A stretch of 64,000 bases of DNA from Maratus speciosus (taxonomy: Eukaryota > Arthropoda > Arachnida > Araneae > Salticidae): NCBI GenBank assembly GCA_963932465.1, contig OZ010796.1, positions 72,295,974-72,359,973 of the forward strand, given 5' to 3'. The notes beneath the pieces are model-generated. The model saw only the letters and a program-made list of their open reading frames with translations. It was not told the DNA's origin and did not search any database. Below are positions 1 through 10,205 of this stretch, in pieces. Every line of letters starts with the position of its first letter. Position 1 is the stretch's first letter. Made by a program: the position numbers and the translations under genes.

Positions 1-285
1 ATACAAAAATCGCTGTTACAGCGCCCCTTTTCGGCGGAATATTTCCAAATTCATGGGGTTCCTGCTGGACATAGCCAAAAAACACACACACAAGATTTGA
101 TTCAATTCTATGCATAACTTTTTGATGGTACAATGGCGACACACGGACAGACAGACATTTTGTGTAAACAAGTTTTGGGGGATCTCTGACCTCTAAAACG
201 TAAATCTGTCAAAAACCGAAAGACAAGAATATTTCGATTAGAGTACTTTCTTCAATTGAAGATAGAAGAAAGTAATAAAAGAGTC
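1..285 (-). repeat. Dispersed repeat family P, truncated by window edge
   Basis: Reverse-orientation copy of the sequence at 22510-23070 and 40583-40810. Shared landmarks are a GTCTGTCTGTCCG-like tract, a run saying that a CATT or CCATTGTACCATC motif precedes AAAAAG, and a terminal hairpin (246-278 here) in which ACTTTCTTC pairs with GAAGAAAGT. No coding potential is seen. Family class is not recognised. Confidence 0.7.
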
Positions 286-374
286 TTTTTCCAAAGAAAA
301 AAGAAAAGTCCTTCTCTTCAAAACTCCAGTGGAGAATACAGAATATTTTGTGTACAATTATGAAAAAAAGTTAT
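286..374. other. Short AT-rich spacer
   Basis: Between the family P terminal hairpin and the start of the palindromic family K copy. Nothing recognisable. Confidence 0.4.
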
Positions 375-765
375 TAAATTTCAACTAAGTGTGCTACAAA
401 TCATCGTATAAAAATGTGACAGGTATCAGTCGATTGATAATGTCGTCTACTAATTAAGGCTATAATTAAACGTTGCTTAGAGTCGTCTAAAGAAATTGTA
501 ACAAACTTGAATTTTTTCAATACTGACACCTAATTTTGATATCTATTTGGATTCTTCGATAAATTTTAATTTCAGATACGAAACTGAACATCATTCGTTA
601 AAGTAGTTTAGGAATCATGCAAGTTTAAAATTTGGAACTCCTAATGTTAAAATCATTGCAAAACAGATTGCAATGCGGGTAGTTTTTCTTAGCGTCACTC
701 AAAAACTTACTGAGCTCATTTTGGATTCCAATATTTGAAGTTCAAAATATTGATTCATGTTTTTA

Positions 766-1525
766 AAAAGTTCCTGCCGCCTCGGCCTACAGACACAGGA
801 AGATTTAGAAGTTAAGTACTCATTTCATCAACAAAAGCTAAATCACGATTAGAGATAAACCCAGTTTAACAATTTTATCTGGCCGCTTTTGACGAGTTTT
901 TAATTTCATTTTTCTGTAAGAGCTGGTTTTATCAGAGGCATGTTAATACGATAATTTTCTCTTCAACACCTATTTTTTCTGTAAGAGTTGGTGCTATCAA
1001 AAACTTTTCAGTTTAAAAGTTGTAGATAATATTAAGAAGATTTATAATAAGTTTAAGTGGATTTGATATCTTGTGAATTGACGAAGTTGTGATTATTTTT
1101 TCTTCTTAAAACCCTATTTTTTCCCCCTAGAGCCCATTTTTAATGATGTCAAAAATCTGTCATACATAAATTTTTGGCCTTTCACCTAGAAGTTATAATA
1201 ATTTTAAACTGATTCGATATGTATCATAAGAAGTTATGGGTTTTTTTTTTCGTCCCCCCCCCCCCCAAAAAAAAGCAAGCACCTATTTCCAACCCCTTGG
1301 TCCAATTTTGCCCATTAACGAACTTGACCGCGATTTTTTTCCCTTGATTTTATGTATCAGTTTGAAAGAGATTTGTGCTGAATTATGGAAGTTATCGTGT
1401 CCATAAAAAAGTGATATATATTCTTATATATATATATATAGATAGATAGATAAGTTTTGAACAGGGGGTGGTTTGGGTTCTAGGGGTCCTGATCGGCGTA
1501 GATTCTGCAAATTTTTCAGAAAGAG
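766..1525 (-). repeat. Dispersed repeat family D, copy 1, diverged
   Basis: Matches the half-element at 20863-20053 read in reverse: the CCTGCCG..CGGCCTAC motif at about 774, ATAACTTCG-like tandem modules, CGATAT repeats, a GATA/TA microsatellite at 1424-1453, then GGTTCTAGGGGTCCTGATC. More diverged than the copies at 17-21 kb, so probably an older insertion. It sits at the symmetry centre of family K. Confidence 0.65.
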
Positions 1526-1803
1526 ATTCAGAAATTTATATTTTTTTTATTATTTTCAAAAAATTATTTTCTTTAAATAATTTTCTAAGAATTTCTTTAG
1601 CGGAAATAGATTTCTAGAAACTTCAAATATGCGAATTTAAAAATGATAGCTTATTCCACCCAGTCATTTTTGAGTTATGTTTAAAAAGCTACCCACATAG
1701 CATAAACGGTTTCGGAACAATTAAAAATTAATTTAATTATTCCGTCCAAATTTTAAACCTGTTTAAACCAAATTTTAAACTACTTGACCGAATGATTTCA
1801 CTA

Positions 1804-2841
1804 GCCTGCAAAATTTGTGTTGTTCATGTTTTTTTAGCTTTTGATAATTGATTCTTTTGTATTTTGTAGCGCTGAATCCAAAAATGACCTTCATTTTTTA
1901 CCATCATGTAAGGATTTTTTGCAAATCGTAAATTTCAAAATAAAAAAGTCAAAAAATAGCGAAAATCTGATAATCTAAAATAGATATGACTTTTTTTATA
2001 ATAATTTATTCAATTTTTTGGCTTATACTGGGGATTCTTAAAGCTAAAAATTTCAGAGACCTATATGAGCATGAGGCGTAAAGTGACGTATGTTCCATTT
2101 CACTTACGTCACATTGTACGTTGCGAGTCTAACGAAAAGGAAGGGCTACCGCGGCACTTTACGTACTTTACGATGCTCTTTTTTCAGACCGCTGGAGTCA
2201 CGTGATGCTCGAATGCACCAATGCAACTGTGCGAAAAGAGCATCACGTCATTCTAGCGGTCTGTAAAAAAAAAGACACATGGAGTGCGCCGCGGTAGCCT
2301 GTCTTTTTCGTGAGCCTTGGTACGTTGTCTCTCTCATGCGCTTGCTTCCAGTGACGTATGCGAAATGTTTTTTATTATATGTAAATAAAATTTTGAGTAA
2401 AATGTGATGGAGCTGTTTAATGAATTTACATCTACAATCTCATAAAGGCCAGTTACATCTAAGGCAGTTCCCCCAATCGTCTCTAAAGTTTATTACTACA
2501 TACCTCCACTTTTAACTTTGACATTTACGATTTTTAATTTTGAAATCTACGATTTGCAAAAACACCAGACCTGATGGTTAAAAATGAAGGTCATTTTCGG
2601 ATTCAGCACTAAAAAATACATAAAAATCAATTATCAAAAGTTTAAAAACATAACCATCACATCTATTTTTTAGCATAAGATTTTCGCTCTTTTTTTTTTT
2701 TTACTTTTTAACTTTGAAATTTACTATTTGCGAAAAATCCTGACGTGATGCTTAAAAATGAAGGCCATTTTCGGATTCAGCGCTAAAAAATACATAAAAA
2801 TCAATTAACAAATATTGAAAAACACAACCATCGCAGGCTTG
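1804..2841. mobile_element. Fold-back element J nested in family K
   Basis: Ends are inverted: AGCCTGC followed by TGTGTTGTT on the left, and a matching inverted end around 2815-2841. The arms share AATGACCTTCATTTTT, AATCGTAAATTTC and neighbouring words. The right arm holds the arm sequence twice in direct orientation (about 2520-2660 and 2700-2840). A GC-richer palindrome (2086-2366) sits inside. No target duplication could be defined. Confidence 0.55.
2086..2366. repeat. GC-richer palindromic MITE I
   Basis: Begins near GTGACGTATG and ends near the inverted CATACGTCAC-like end. Arms share GCCGCGGTAGCC, GAGCATCACGT and AGCGGTCTG in opposite orientation. Clearly less AT-rich than its surroundings. 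A small non-autonomous element or the loop of element J. Confidence 0.55.
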
Positions 2842-3050
2842 TGTTTCCCGTTTGATATCCGAAGATACAATTTACCGAAGAATCCAAATAGAATGACAAA
2901 ATTAGCTGTCAATATTGAAAAGTTTAAAGTTTGTTAGAATATCTATAGGTTGACGACCCCTAAGCAAAATTTAAGTGTAGCATTCATTAATAAACAGTAT
3001 TAGAAATTGCTTAGTACCGGTCACATTTTACACGATGATTTGCGACAGAA

Positions 3051-3430
3051 TGAACAGGGGATGACCACTATCTTCGTTTTCCAACATGGACGTAAAAATT
3101 CATATTGCTTTCGGATAGCCTACAAAATTTTCAGCAACAATTTTTTTCTCTTAGATTCTTATAATGATATTTCACTGCAGTGTCGTAGATCGTTAGTTTT
3201 GTTTCCTGTTATTTACGTCTCTTTTTCAATGCATTATACTTATAAGAGTTTTAAACCATCCAATAAGAAATTTTACTAACTTTCAAAAATGCTACTAAAA
3301 ATTAGAAGATTTGTTCTCAGACTATCTCAATTTTATGTATTGGCAAGCTATTTTTAAATGCAATAAGTTAAGCTATGTAACTCTCATAGTGTCACATGTC
3401 CACACTCTCATAGTGTCCATAATAGATTGG
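3051..3430. other. No recognisable feature
   Basis: AT-rich. A 90-codon frame reads through 3007-3279 but starts inside the arm of repeat K and shows no domain or codon bias that I recognise. Confidence 0.4.
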
Positions 3431-3512
3431 ATAATAATGGAAGACTCCATAATAAAGTATTCCATAATAATGGAAGACTCCATAATAAAGTATTCCATAA
3501 TAATGGAAGACT
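3431..3512. repeat. 33-bp tandem repeat, about 2.5 copies
   Basis: The unit starting ATAATAATGGAAGACTCC begins at 3431, 3464 and 3497, an exact 33-bp period. Because 33 is a multiple of three the repeat reads as an 11-residue peptide repeat, but there is no reason to think it is translated. Confidence 0.85.
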
Positions 3513-3696
3513 AATAATAGATTCGAAGTAGCAGGAGACGTTCGGTAGCTTCATCGCCCCGAGCCCTCTCTTCCCGCTTTTCGGTGTCTTTAATTTGTGT
3601 AATTTCCCTTTTAAATTTGTCCGGTTTCAATTTTTGATTTTTTTTTTCATTCTGACTTCCGCTAGAATCTCTTATATTCGGGACGTGGCTGGGGAC
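3511..3696 (-). pseudogene. Coding-like fragment of unknown origin
   Basis: On the minus strand, 61 codons run open from just after a TAG (3697-3699) to a stop at 3511-3513. The predicted peptide is strongly charged, with a Lys/Glu/Arg-rich stretch including REITQIKDTEKREERARGDE and ending LLLLRIYY, as in a short coiled coil. The same frame stays open upstream of the TAG to about 3785. Local GC is higher than the surroundings. There is no start codon, so it could be an exon remnant, a decayed gene tail, or chance. It does not match a family I can name. Confidence 0.3.
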
Positions 3697-3785
3697 CTAC
3701 GAACCTAGCTTCCGCAAAAGAGTCGGACTAAGTGGAAGAATAAAGGGCTGCGGACGAAAAGAGGCCGCTGGCCGCGGCGGTTATC

Positions 3786-4309
3786 CATCAATTAAAAAAA
3801 ATTCTTTTCGAGAAAATAAAGAATTTTCCTGAATATTTTAAGTGTTATGAAGAACATTCAAAATGCCCCATGCGCATTCCATATCCTTTAAAATCCCCAA
3901 TATATTTTTTATGCCAGTTTGGTTTCCATATACAAATAAAACTGTGCATCCAATTTTATATATTTAAATATAAAGGTAAGAAAAAAAAAGATTTTTAAAT
4001 TTTATGAAATTTTCAGCATTTTTACATTCTATTTATGCACTTAACTACCTTTAACTTTTTCAATTATATTTAGGTTAAAAATCTATGGACAGTTCAATAT
4101 ACTATAAAAATGACTCGGAAATGTTTCCAAAAATGAGTGGCAAAAAAAAAAAGTTCCATTAGTTTTAAACGTAAATGCTATTTTAAATTTCGAAAATATA
4201 TTTGTTTCTGAGCTTTTTAAAGATAAAGATCGATTTTCGGAATCGTGGATAACTCGGGGGGAGGGGGGGTGATACTGTATATTTTCGTTCGTGGTTTCGT
4301 GGTTCATTA
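3786..4309. other. AT-rich stretch without recognisable feature
   Basis: Poly-A and poly-T tracts, a G-rich run near 4256-4268, and no motif or ORF of note. Confidence 0.4.
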
Positions 4310-4311
4310 TA

Positions 4312-4875
4312 CACGGTGTCAAAAGAATGTCCTAGTTTCAACGGTATAATATAACAGTTTAATTTAGACTATTTACCACAAATCATACATTAAATTGAAT
4401 CAAACTAACCTAGTTTTTCTTTAAAATGTTCAATAAGTGCACCTTTAGTTAGACGGCACAAATCCGACCTAAAGTCCAATTCTTCTTCCACTTCGGTAAA
4501 CAAGTCCGGAGTCAAGGAAGCCATAGCCTCTTCCATTCTGTGTCTCCACCCTGGCCATCATGAGGTAGCGGCGGAACTAGACACTATATTTTATAAAGCC
4601 CCAAAAGAAAAAATAGCATGGCTCTGATGGTTTTTAAATCTTCAGCCCAGCAAGAACTCTTGACGCTCAGGAGTCGCCCGTTTGCGTCGGTGTCACTGCA
4701 ATCGAGTCCTGCGTTAGTTATGCATAACAAAGCAGTACTCGCGCATGCGCTTATCTAAAACTGCTTTAGTTTACTGTTTTACTAGTTATTTTGTGACCTT
4801 GAACGAACACTCTACAACGCTTATAGTTGATACTATTAAAATTTATAAGTGAGACTTTCTTTTATGGACACTCTG
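4312..4875 (-). mobile_element. IS630/Tc1-mariner-type deletion derivative
   Basis: Flanked by TA on both sides (4310-4311 and 4876-4877). The left end CACGGTGTCAAAAGAATG and the inverted right end CAGAGTGTCCATAAAAGAA are imperfect terminal inverted repeats. At 564 bp it is too short for a full transposase and retains only a C-terminal fragment. TA duplication plus the protein relic points to the IS630-Tc1-mariner superfamily; subfamily not assigned. Confidence 0.6.
4405..4557 (-). pseudogene. Transposase C-terminal fragment (50 aa), truncated
   Basis: The minus strand encodes 50 residues ending in TAG at 4405-4407, closed upstream by a TGA at 4558-4560. The peptide contains LDFRSDLCRLTKGALIEHF close to its C-terminus. 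This resembles the conserved tail of a group of arthropod IS630/mariner-like transposases, in which an E-L-x-(Y/F)-R-x-D-x-C-R motif is followed by G-A-x-I-E-H; that comparison is from memory of the family. The catalytic DDE region and DNA-binding domain are absent. The position about 90 bp from the terminal repeat fits a transposase 3' end. Too short for standard ORF finders and clearly non-functional. Confidence 0.55.
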
Positions 4876-4910
4876 TATATAATTCTCAGCCTTCTGTGAT
4901 GCCATTATTT

Positions 4911-5960
4911 TTACTTTCTTCTACCTTTACAAGAAGAGAGTATTGGATTCATGAACATTTTCGAATTCCGGTTTTCGACGGATTTACACGTTTTAGGGGT
5001 CAGAGAACCCGAAAAACATGTTTTTACAAAATGTCTGTCTGTGAGTGTGTCTGTGTGTGACACAAATTTTGTGGGCTCTCTATCTCAAGAACTAATGCAC
5101 GGAATTTAATAAAAATTTATTTCCAGTTAGTTCCTGATACAAATTGATGCTGATTAGTTTTTGGTGTAAATCGCTCAACAGGTGGCGCTGCTATGATGCA
5201 TTTTTTACGATTTCCGCAATGGCTGTATCTCAGGAACTAATGCACGGATTTTCATGAAACTTCAGATTAAGTTAGTCCTTGATATGACTTGATGCTGATT
5301 ACGTGTTGATGTAAATCGCTCAACAGGTGGCGCTTCTATGCTGCATTTTTTTACGATTTACGCAACGGCTCTATCTCAAGAACTAATGCACAGATTTTCA
5401 TGAAACTTCAGATTCAGTTAGTCCTGTATATGACTTGATGCTGATTACATGTTGGTGTAAATCGCTCAACAGGTGGCGTTGATGTCCTGCAATTTGCACG
5501 ATTCCCGCAATAGCTCTATCTCAAAAACTAATGCACGAATTTTCATCTAACTTCAGATTTAGTTAGATGTTAACACAAGTTGTTGCTTATTAGGTTTTGG
5601 TGTTAATCGTCCAATAGGTGGCGCTGCTATGCTGGAATTTTCATGATTTTCGCAATAACTCTATTTCAAAAACTAATGCACGGATTTTCCCCCAAACTTC
5701 AGATTCAGTTAGACTTTGACATAAGTGGTTGCTTGGTGGTTTTGATGTAACATAGGTTACGGTGTAAAGCACCCAATAGGTGGTGCTTTTAGGCTAAATT
5801 TTGCTGGATTTACACAATTTCAGAGATAGCCATATCTCAAAAACTAATGCACGAATTTCATATATTTAGAATCCTCATGAGATGCATAGATTGCCATTTA
5901 ATTTTGGCAGTGTGATAGCGAATTTTCAAGTATTAACACGTATGAGACAGAAGAAAGTTT
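4911..5960 (+). repeat. Dispersed repeat family P, copy with expanded tandem core
   Basis: Starts with the TTACTTTCTTCTA end, then GGTTTTCGACGGATTTACACG and a GTCTGTCTGTG tract as in the other family P copies. It ends near 5960 with an inverted GACAGAAGAAAG end followed by GGGATTGG, matching the right end at 23058-23080. The core is a 145-bp tandem array. No transposase seen. Confidence 0.65.
5081..5880 (+). repeat. 145-bp tandem array, six units
   Basis: Each unit begins with TATCTCAAGAACTAATGCAC or a close variant, at 5081, 5226, 5372, 5517, 5662 and 5833, giving spacings of 145, 146, 145, 145 and 171 bp. Units carry a CAGGTGGCGCTGCTATG-like segment. Divergence between units suggests age. 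Confidence 0.85.
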
Positions 5961-6109
5961 TGGGATTGGTACATCCGACTAGTTTATTTTATTTCGGCAT
6001 ATATATTTTTATTTCTCAGATTGTTAAAAACAAGCTATTAAAAAAGCTATCTAAAATTTTCCTATTATTGGGACAGATTATACTTGAATGTTTTATTTCA
6101 AATTAATTG

Positions 6110-6960
6110 TACCAATCTTCGAATAAACCACTTCATGCAGTTCTTCCATGAGCCATTCCATGTCACGTGTAGGACATAGCTTTTCTACATATTACTGTTG
6201 TTTTAACAATGTTTTTATATCCTCAAATTAAAACATCTATGGTAATATGAAAATCTAGGGTTTTTTGTTATTTTTACCCGACTGCCAAGAAGGGTTATGT
6301 GTTTCACGCGTATCTGGGTATGTGGATTTCTTTATACCGTCGAAATATCCCAATGGCTGGATGGATTGTAATGAATGAGATCTCTATCGATTCGTGTTAA
6401 CCGTCCGATGGCGATAGGCTAGGTTTTGTTTTTATAAATTCAAAATGGCAGCCGTAAAATACAAAAGGGCGGTAGACACGAGGAAATATTTTACGTACCC
6501 TATTGATTGGCCTATCATTGGATAGGTGTTTGAAAATGAAGACGATGTTTCATTGATTATTTTACAGTCAGAAGCTCCGTTTAAATATTACACAACCTGG
6601 AAGTTGTGTAGGTAGGATCTCTAGCTTTACTGCAACTTTAACTATCATAGACATCTGTAGGCCTCATCAAAACAGTGTTTATAGATAGGAAGTAACCATT
6701 AAACACAACTTAAAAGTCATCCATACAAGTAAATAAAAGAAATAGGTAAATAATATAAAAATAGTTTCACATTGATGAGAAATAATTAATGAGTTCACTT
6801 TTTACGCAGTCGAGTTTTTTGATTTTTAAAATTTAATTTTTACTTGTTAATGTATAGTTTATATTTTAACAACTAATAAGTTAATAGATATAGGCACTTA
6901 TGTAAGTGTCACGCGCAGGATATTTTGTCCGTTTTTCATTGAATAGCCCTGAAGTGGGCA
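6110..6960 (+). repeat. Repeat family Q, copy 1, interrupted by element R
   Basis: Flanks 6165-6280 and 6848-6960 align with the uninterrupted copy at 8575-8790: TACTGTTGTTTTAACAATG, TTTTGTTATTTTTA, then AATGTATAG and AAGTGTCACG in the same order. The second copy therefore shows the pre-insertion state of this one. Confidence 0.65.
6278..6848 (+). mobile_element. Non-autonomous element R (ACCCGACTGCC end), copy 1
   Basis: About 565 bp starting TTTTTACCCGACTGCCAAG, near-identical to 31905-32470 through CACGCGTATCTGGGTATG, CCGTCCGATGGCGATAGG and ACAAAATAGTTTCACA-like words. It interrupts family Q. An inverted end of the same kind (GTAGTCGGGTAAAAA) occurs at 8044-8058. Family class not recognised. 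Confidence 0.65.
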
Positions 6961-6963
6961 GAT

Positions 6964-8280
6964 TAGAGATCTGCACGGACCGGCCCGTGGCCCGAGCCCG
7001 AAGGGAACTTGTCTCTAACGCATTTTTTTTTCTTTTCTATGCAATTCCGTCTTAGAAGATTTTACTGTAGAGTATTTTATAAGATTTTTAACACACATGG
7101 AATATGAATTAACAATATTAATGATAACCGAAACATTTACGTACAAGAAATAGAGATTCATTAAAAAAATAAATATCGCAGACAGCGGCACTTCTATAAA
7201 AATGAAGATTATAAACATGAACAAGATAAAGTAAAAAAACTAAAACCCAACTACGACAAAAAACTACGCTGAAAAAGTATATATGTTTCCGCCTTCACCG
7301 CGTGGAGGTACTCCCAGCTTATGTCGTTTACATTAGTGCATTAAATTATTCTATTAACGTTCACGCTGCTCTACATTACAGTTCCCGTGATCCGCGCTTT
7401 ACTCTTATCGCTCATTTTTTTTAAACATCTTCAAAGCAGTCTTGTAATTATGTATAAGCATATAAATACTGGTGAAGCTCTTTCAAGTAATACCAAACAC
7501 ATTACATATATTTTTATTTTATACTTTTTGTCCGCTAGAGGGCATAATAGTAAATTTGGTGACAAACTTTATAGCTCACAACCAACAGAATATCAAGATC
7601 AAGACCCTTCTAATGGCACTGCAGTGGTCTTATTCTGATTACTAAGTACCAAAGAAATTAAGAACGAAAAGATGTGAATTATATGCAATTAGCCCATAAA
7701 TGCAAGTAAAGTCACAAGCAAATGCTAGTAATATATATATATTCGAAATGTACAAGTGAAGCGCTTTAAAATGATACCAAACACGGCATATCTAGCTTAA
7801 CTTTATTTTTTTACTCTGTATATTTTGTCCGCTAGAAGGCGCCACATTGAATTTGGTGAAAATCTATATAGCCTATAACCAGCGGACAATTAAGACGCTT
7901 CTAATGATATGTCATTTGTCGAATTCTGATTAGTGGTTTAGAAGTTACGAGGGAACAGATGAACATACATACATACATACATACATACATACATACATAC
8001 ATACATAGCCTGTCAAAATCATAACCCTCCTTTGGCTTTGCCGTAGTCGGGTAAAAAAACGTTAAGATAAATATTTTTGGTCAAAACTCCTTGTACGAGA
8101 AAATATTTTAATCAAATCGACGTAAAAATCAATGTCTTGTAGAAATTCATTCGGGCCAGGCCAGGCTGGACTCGGGCCGAGATTTTAACTTTTTCCGGGC
8201 CGGGCCGGGCCGGGCTCGGGCCGAACTTTTAATTGTTGTATCGGGCCAGTCCTGGAAATTTCGGCACGTGCATACCTCTA
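6964..8280. mobile_element. hAT-like non-autonomous element with perfect 8-bp TSD
   Basis: The octamer GGGCAGAT is present at 6956-6963 and again at 8281-8288. The element starts TAGAGATCTGCACGG and ends with the inverted CGTGCATACCTCTA. Subterminal sequence is rich in GGGCCGGGCC-type words. An 8-bp target duplication with TAGAGNNNTGCA-type ends is typical of hAT transposons. At 1,317 bp it has no transposase and contains another repeat (7440-8058). Confidence 0.8.
7440..8058 (+). repeat. Nested repeat with two 300-bp modules, a CATA microsatellite and an R-type end
   Basis: Two diverged direct modules (about 7440-7640 and 7745-7950) share AATGATACCAAACAC, TTTGTCCGCTAGA and TTCTGATTA. A (CATA)n tract occupies 7963-8007, followed by ACCCTCCTTTGG and GTAGTCGGGTAAAAA, the inverted form of the R terminus. 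It lies wholly inside the hAT-like element, so it probably inserted later. Confidence 0.6.
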
Positions 8281-8326
8281 GGGCAGATTACCTTAGGTCT
8301 AGTGTTTAAAATGTGGAGATTTTTAA

Positions 8327-8546
8327 CCCTTTCACCGTCCGAGGGTTTTCGGGTATTTTTATAAGAATGCTTGTAAATTCCAGGATAAATATATTTATTA
8401 TTCGTAGTTTGATGGTATAATACCTTTAATATCACTTCTTTCTATATATGGTTCAAAATAAAATTCAGCTTAAAATATTTTTGTCTACAGCCATTTTAAC
8501 ATAATTTCTAGAAACGGAAAAATCCGGGCTGGACGGTTAAAGGGTA
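8327..8546. mobile_element. Short TTAA-associated MITE
   Basis: Left end TTAACCCTTTCACCGTCC at 8323; right end is the inverted GGACGGTTAAAGGGT. Terminal repeats match for about 15 bases. TTAA precedes the left end, but the right flank reads TACC, so the target duplication is imperfect. Resembles the other TTAACCCTT elements of this window. Confidence 0.5.
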
Positions 8547-8574
8547 CCTCTTAAAGGGCAATTGCATGCCATGT

Positions 8575-8790
8575 GTCGGAAAGCTTTTCTACCCATTACT
8601 GCTGTTTTAACAATGTTATTGTATCTTCAAATTAAAACAATGAAAATATGAAAATGTACGGTATTTTGTTATTTTTAATGTATAGCTTATAGTCTAACAA
8701 CTTATAAAATAATAGATATAGATATTTACGTAAGTGTCACGTTCAGGACATTTTGTCCTTTTTGCATGGAATGGTTCCCATAAAAAATGT
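8575..8790 (+). repeat. Repeat family Q, copy 2, uninterrupted
   Basis: Aligns with 6165-6280 joined to 6848-6960 and lacks element R, so it acts as a paralogous empty site. Confidence 0.6.
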
Positions 8791-8855
8791 GACAGATTGA
8801 TTCTGAGTATTTTTTTTTTCACTTTTCGTGTAGGTAAATTGATAGTTTCTGTATA

Positions 8856-9661
8856 GGGGAGACCGGGGGAATGGCGCCACTCGGGGTTATGCCACCACCT
8901 CGCCTAGTTTAAAAACTAACTGCAGTTTGATATAGTGAATGCGCCTGCACTATAGCGGCCTACAATAGAAACAGTGCCTAGAGTGAGAGTGATTTTGTTG
9001 TACGTAGTTCGCTTGTTCCAGTGAAAAATTTAGTTTTCATCTAGTTGTTTCATATTTTGGAGCTTCAAATGATTTGAGGTAAACACCTTTTATTATAACA
9101 TTAGGTACTTAAGATAATATTACCCGTAATCTACATGCATTCGCCGACATTTTGATGCAATGTGTTGAACAAATTCAGTTCTTCTTTCGGCTTTGCTCGG
9201 GAATTTCCGCTATATTATGCGCTCGGGGTAATGCCGCCACCACTGCAAAGGGTGATTTTTCCAATTTGAGTTAAATTGTAAGCTTAACACATTAATAAAT
9301 CTAGCTTAAGGAACATTGCAATTCATTATTTTGATAAATTATTGCTTTCTAAATATTTTCAGTAGATTATGTGTTTCCTGGTATCCATTTTATGTATTTA
9401 CTAGGTCATTAAAGAGTGGCGTAATTACCCGATACAGTGGCGGAATGACCCCAGCATCTTGGGTAATCCCGCCACTGTACAGAGGTTGAAAGGAAGTTTT
9501 TTTTATGTGTGCTTACTTTACAGTTATGATTACGGTTAAATTTATACAGATACTAAAGATCATGATTTAGCTTTAGAATTTTTACTATTAAAAAATAAAT
9601 ATATTTTTGAGGTGAAAAAAATTAATTTCCCTTAAGGTGTCGCCATTCCCCCGGTCTCCCC
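8856..9661. mobile_element. TA-flanked terminal-inverted-repeat element
   Basis: Starts GGGGAGACCGGGGGAATGGC and ends with the inverted CGCCATTCCCCCGGTCTCCC, each flanked by TA. Internal copies of GGGGTAATGCCGCCACC-like and GGCGGAATGACC-like words form subterminal repeats; 9415-9483 is an inner palindrome of GCCACTGTA/TACAGTGGC type. 806 bp, no ORF of note. Ends resemble those of 29073-30787. Confidence 0.7.
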
Positions 9662-9669
9662 TACCGTTG

Positions 9670-9765
9670 GTCTTTTATCAATCCCGAAAATTCCGGGATT
9701 CAGCAAAAGGTACTCTCGTATTTTCGGGATCCAAAATCATCTGGGATCCCGGAATCGTAATCCCT
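9670..9765. repeat. Fragment of a CCCGGAATC-type terminal repeat
   Basis: Short inverted words AATCCCGAAAATTCCGGGATT and GGGATCCCGGAATCG, then AATCCCTA. Looks like a truncated transposon end. A frame through it (9637-9885) is considered non-coding. Confidence 0.3.
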
Positions 9766-10205
9766 AATTGTAAGTGTGTTAGAAAAAGACAAGTTTTGAT
9801 TTGTGCTGACATTAACTTTCGTCCGCAACCCAATTTTTTCGCACACCATGATTTGAAAAAATCAAATATATGTTCATTTTGTTGAAAGTAGTTTTATTAG
9901 CAACTTTCTCCGCCTGTGTTCAGGAAACGTGGTCAGCTTGCGTTTAAGCAGTTCGTTCTTCAAAACAAAGAAATCCTATTTTCCGGGTTCAAGCAAGTTT
10001 GTTGCCCTTTTTCACCATAACATCGCTGTTCGCATGTTTTACGAAGCCAGATTTTACTTAGCGTATAATTATTAAAATGTGTCTTTACATAACATTTTTA
10101 GCTTTAAAAGTGATCAAATTGGTTATTGTATTGAGACGGAGAGTAGCCAGAAATGGTCTAATTTGACGGTTAATGTAGCTCACTATCTTTGACACTCATT
10201 TTTAG
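9766..10205. other. No recognisable feature
   Basis: Mixed AT-rich sequence without repeats, motifs or ORFs that I can support. Confidence 0.4.

Larger units (their letters stand above)
375..3050. repeat. Palindromic repeat family K, copy 1, with nested insertions
   Basis: The left arm (about 375-765) is an inverted copy of pieces at about 1600-1803 and 2842-3050: the left CAAATCATCGTATAAAAATG recurs inverted near 3030-3045, and the left CTATTTGGATTCTTCG recurs inverted near 2875-2895. The right arm is split by element J (1804-2841), and the centre holds a copy of family D (766-1525). Other family K copies are at 13860-16170 and 28395-28975. Autonomous source unknown. Confidence 0.65.
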
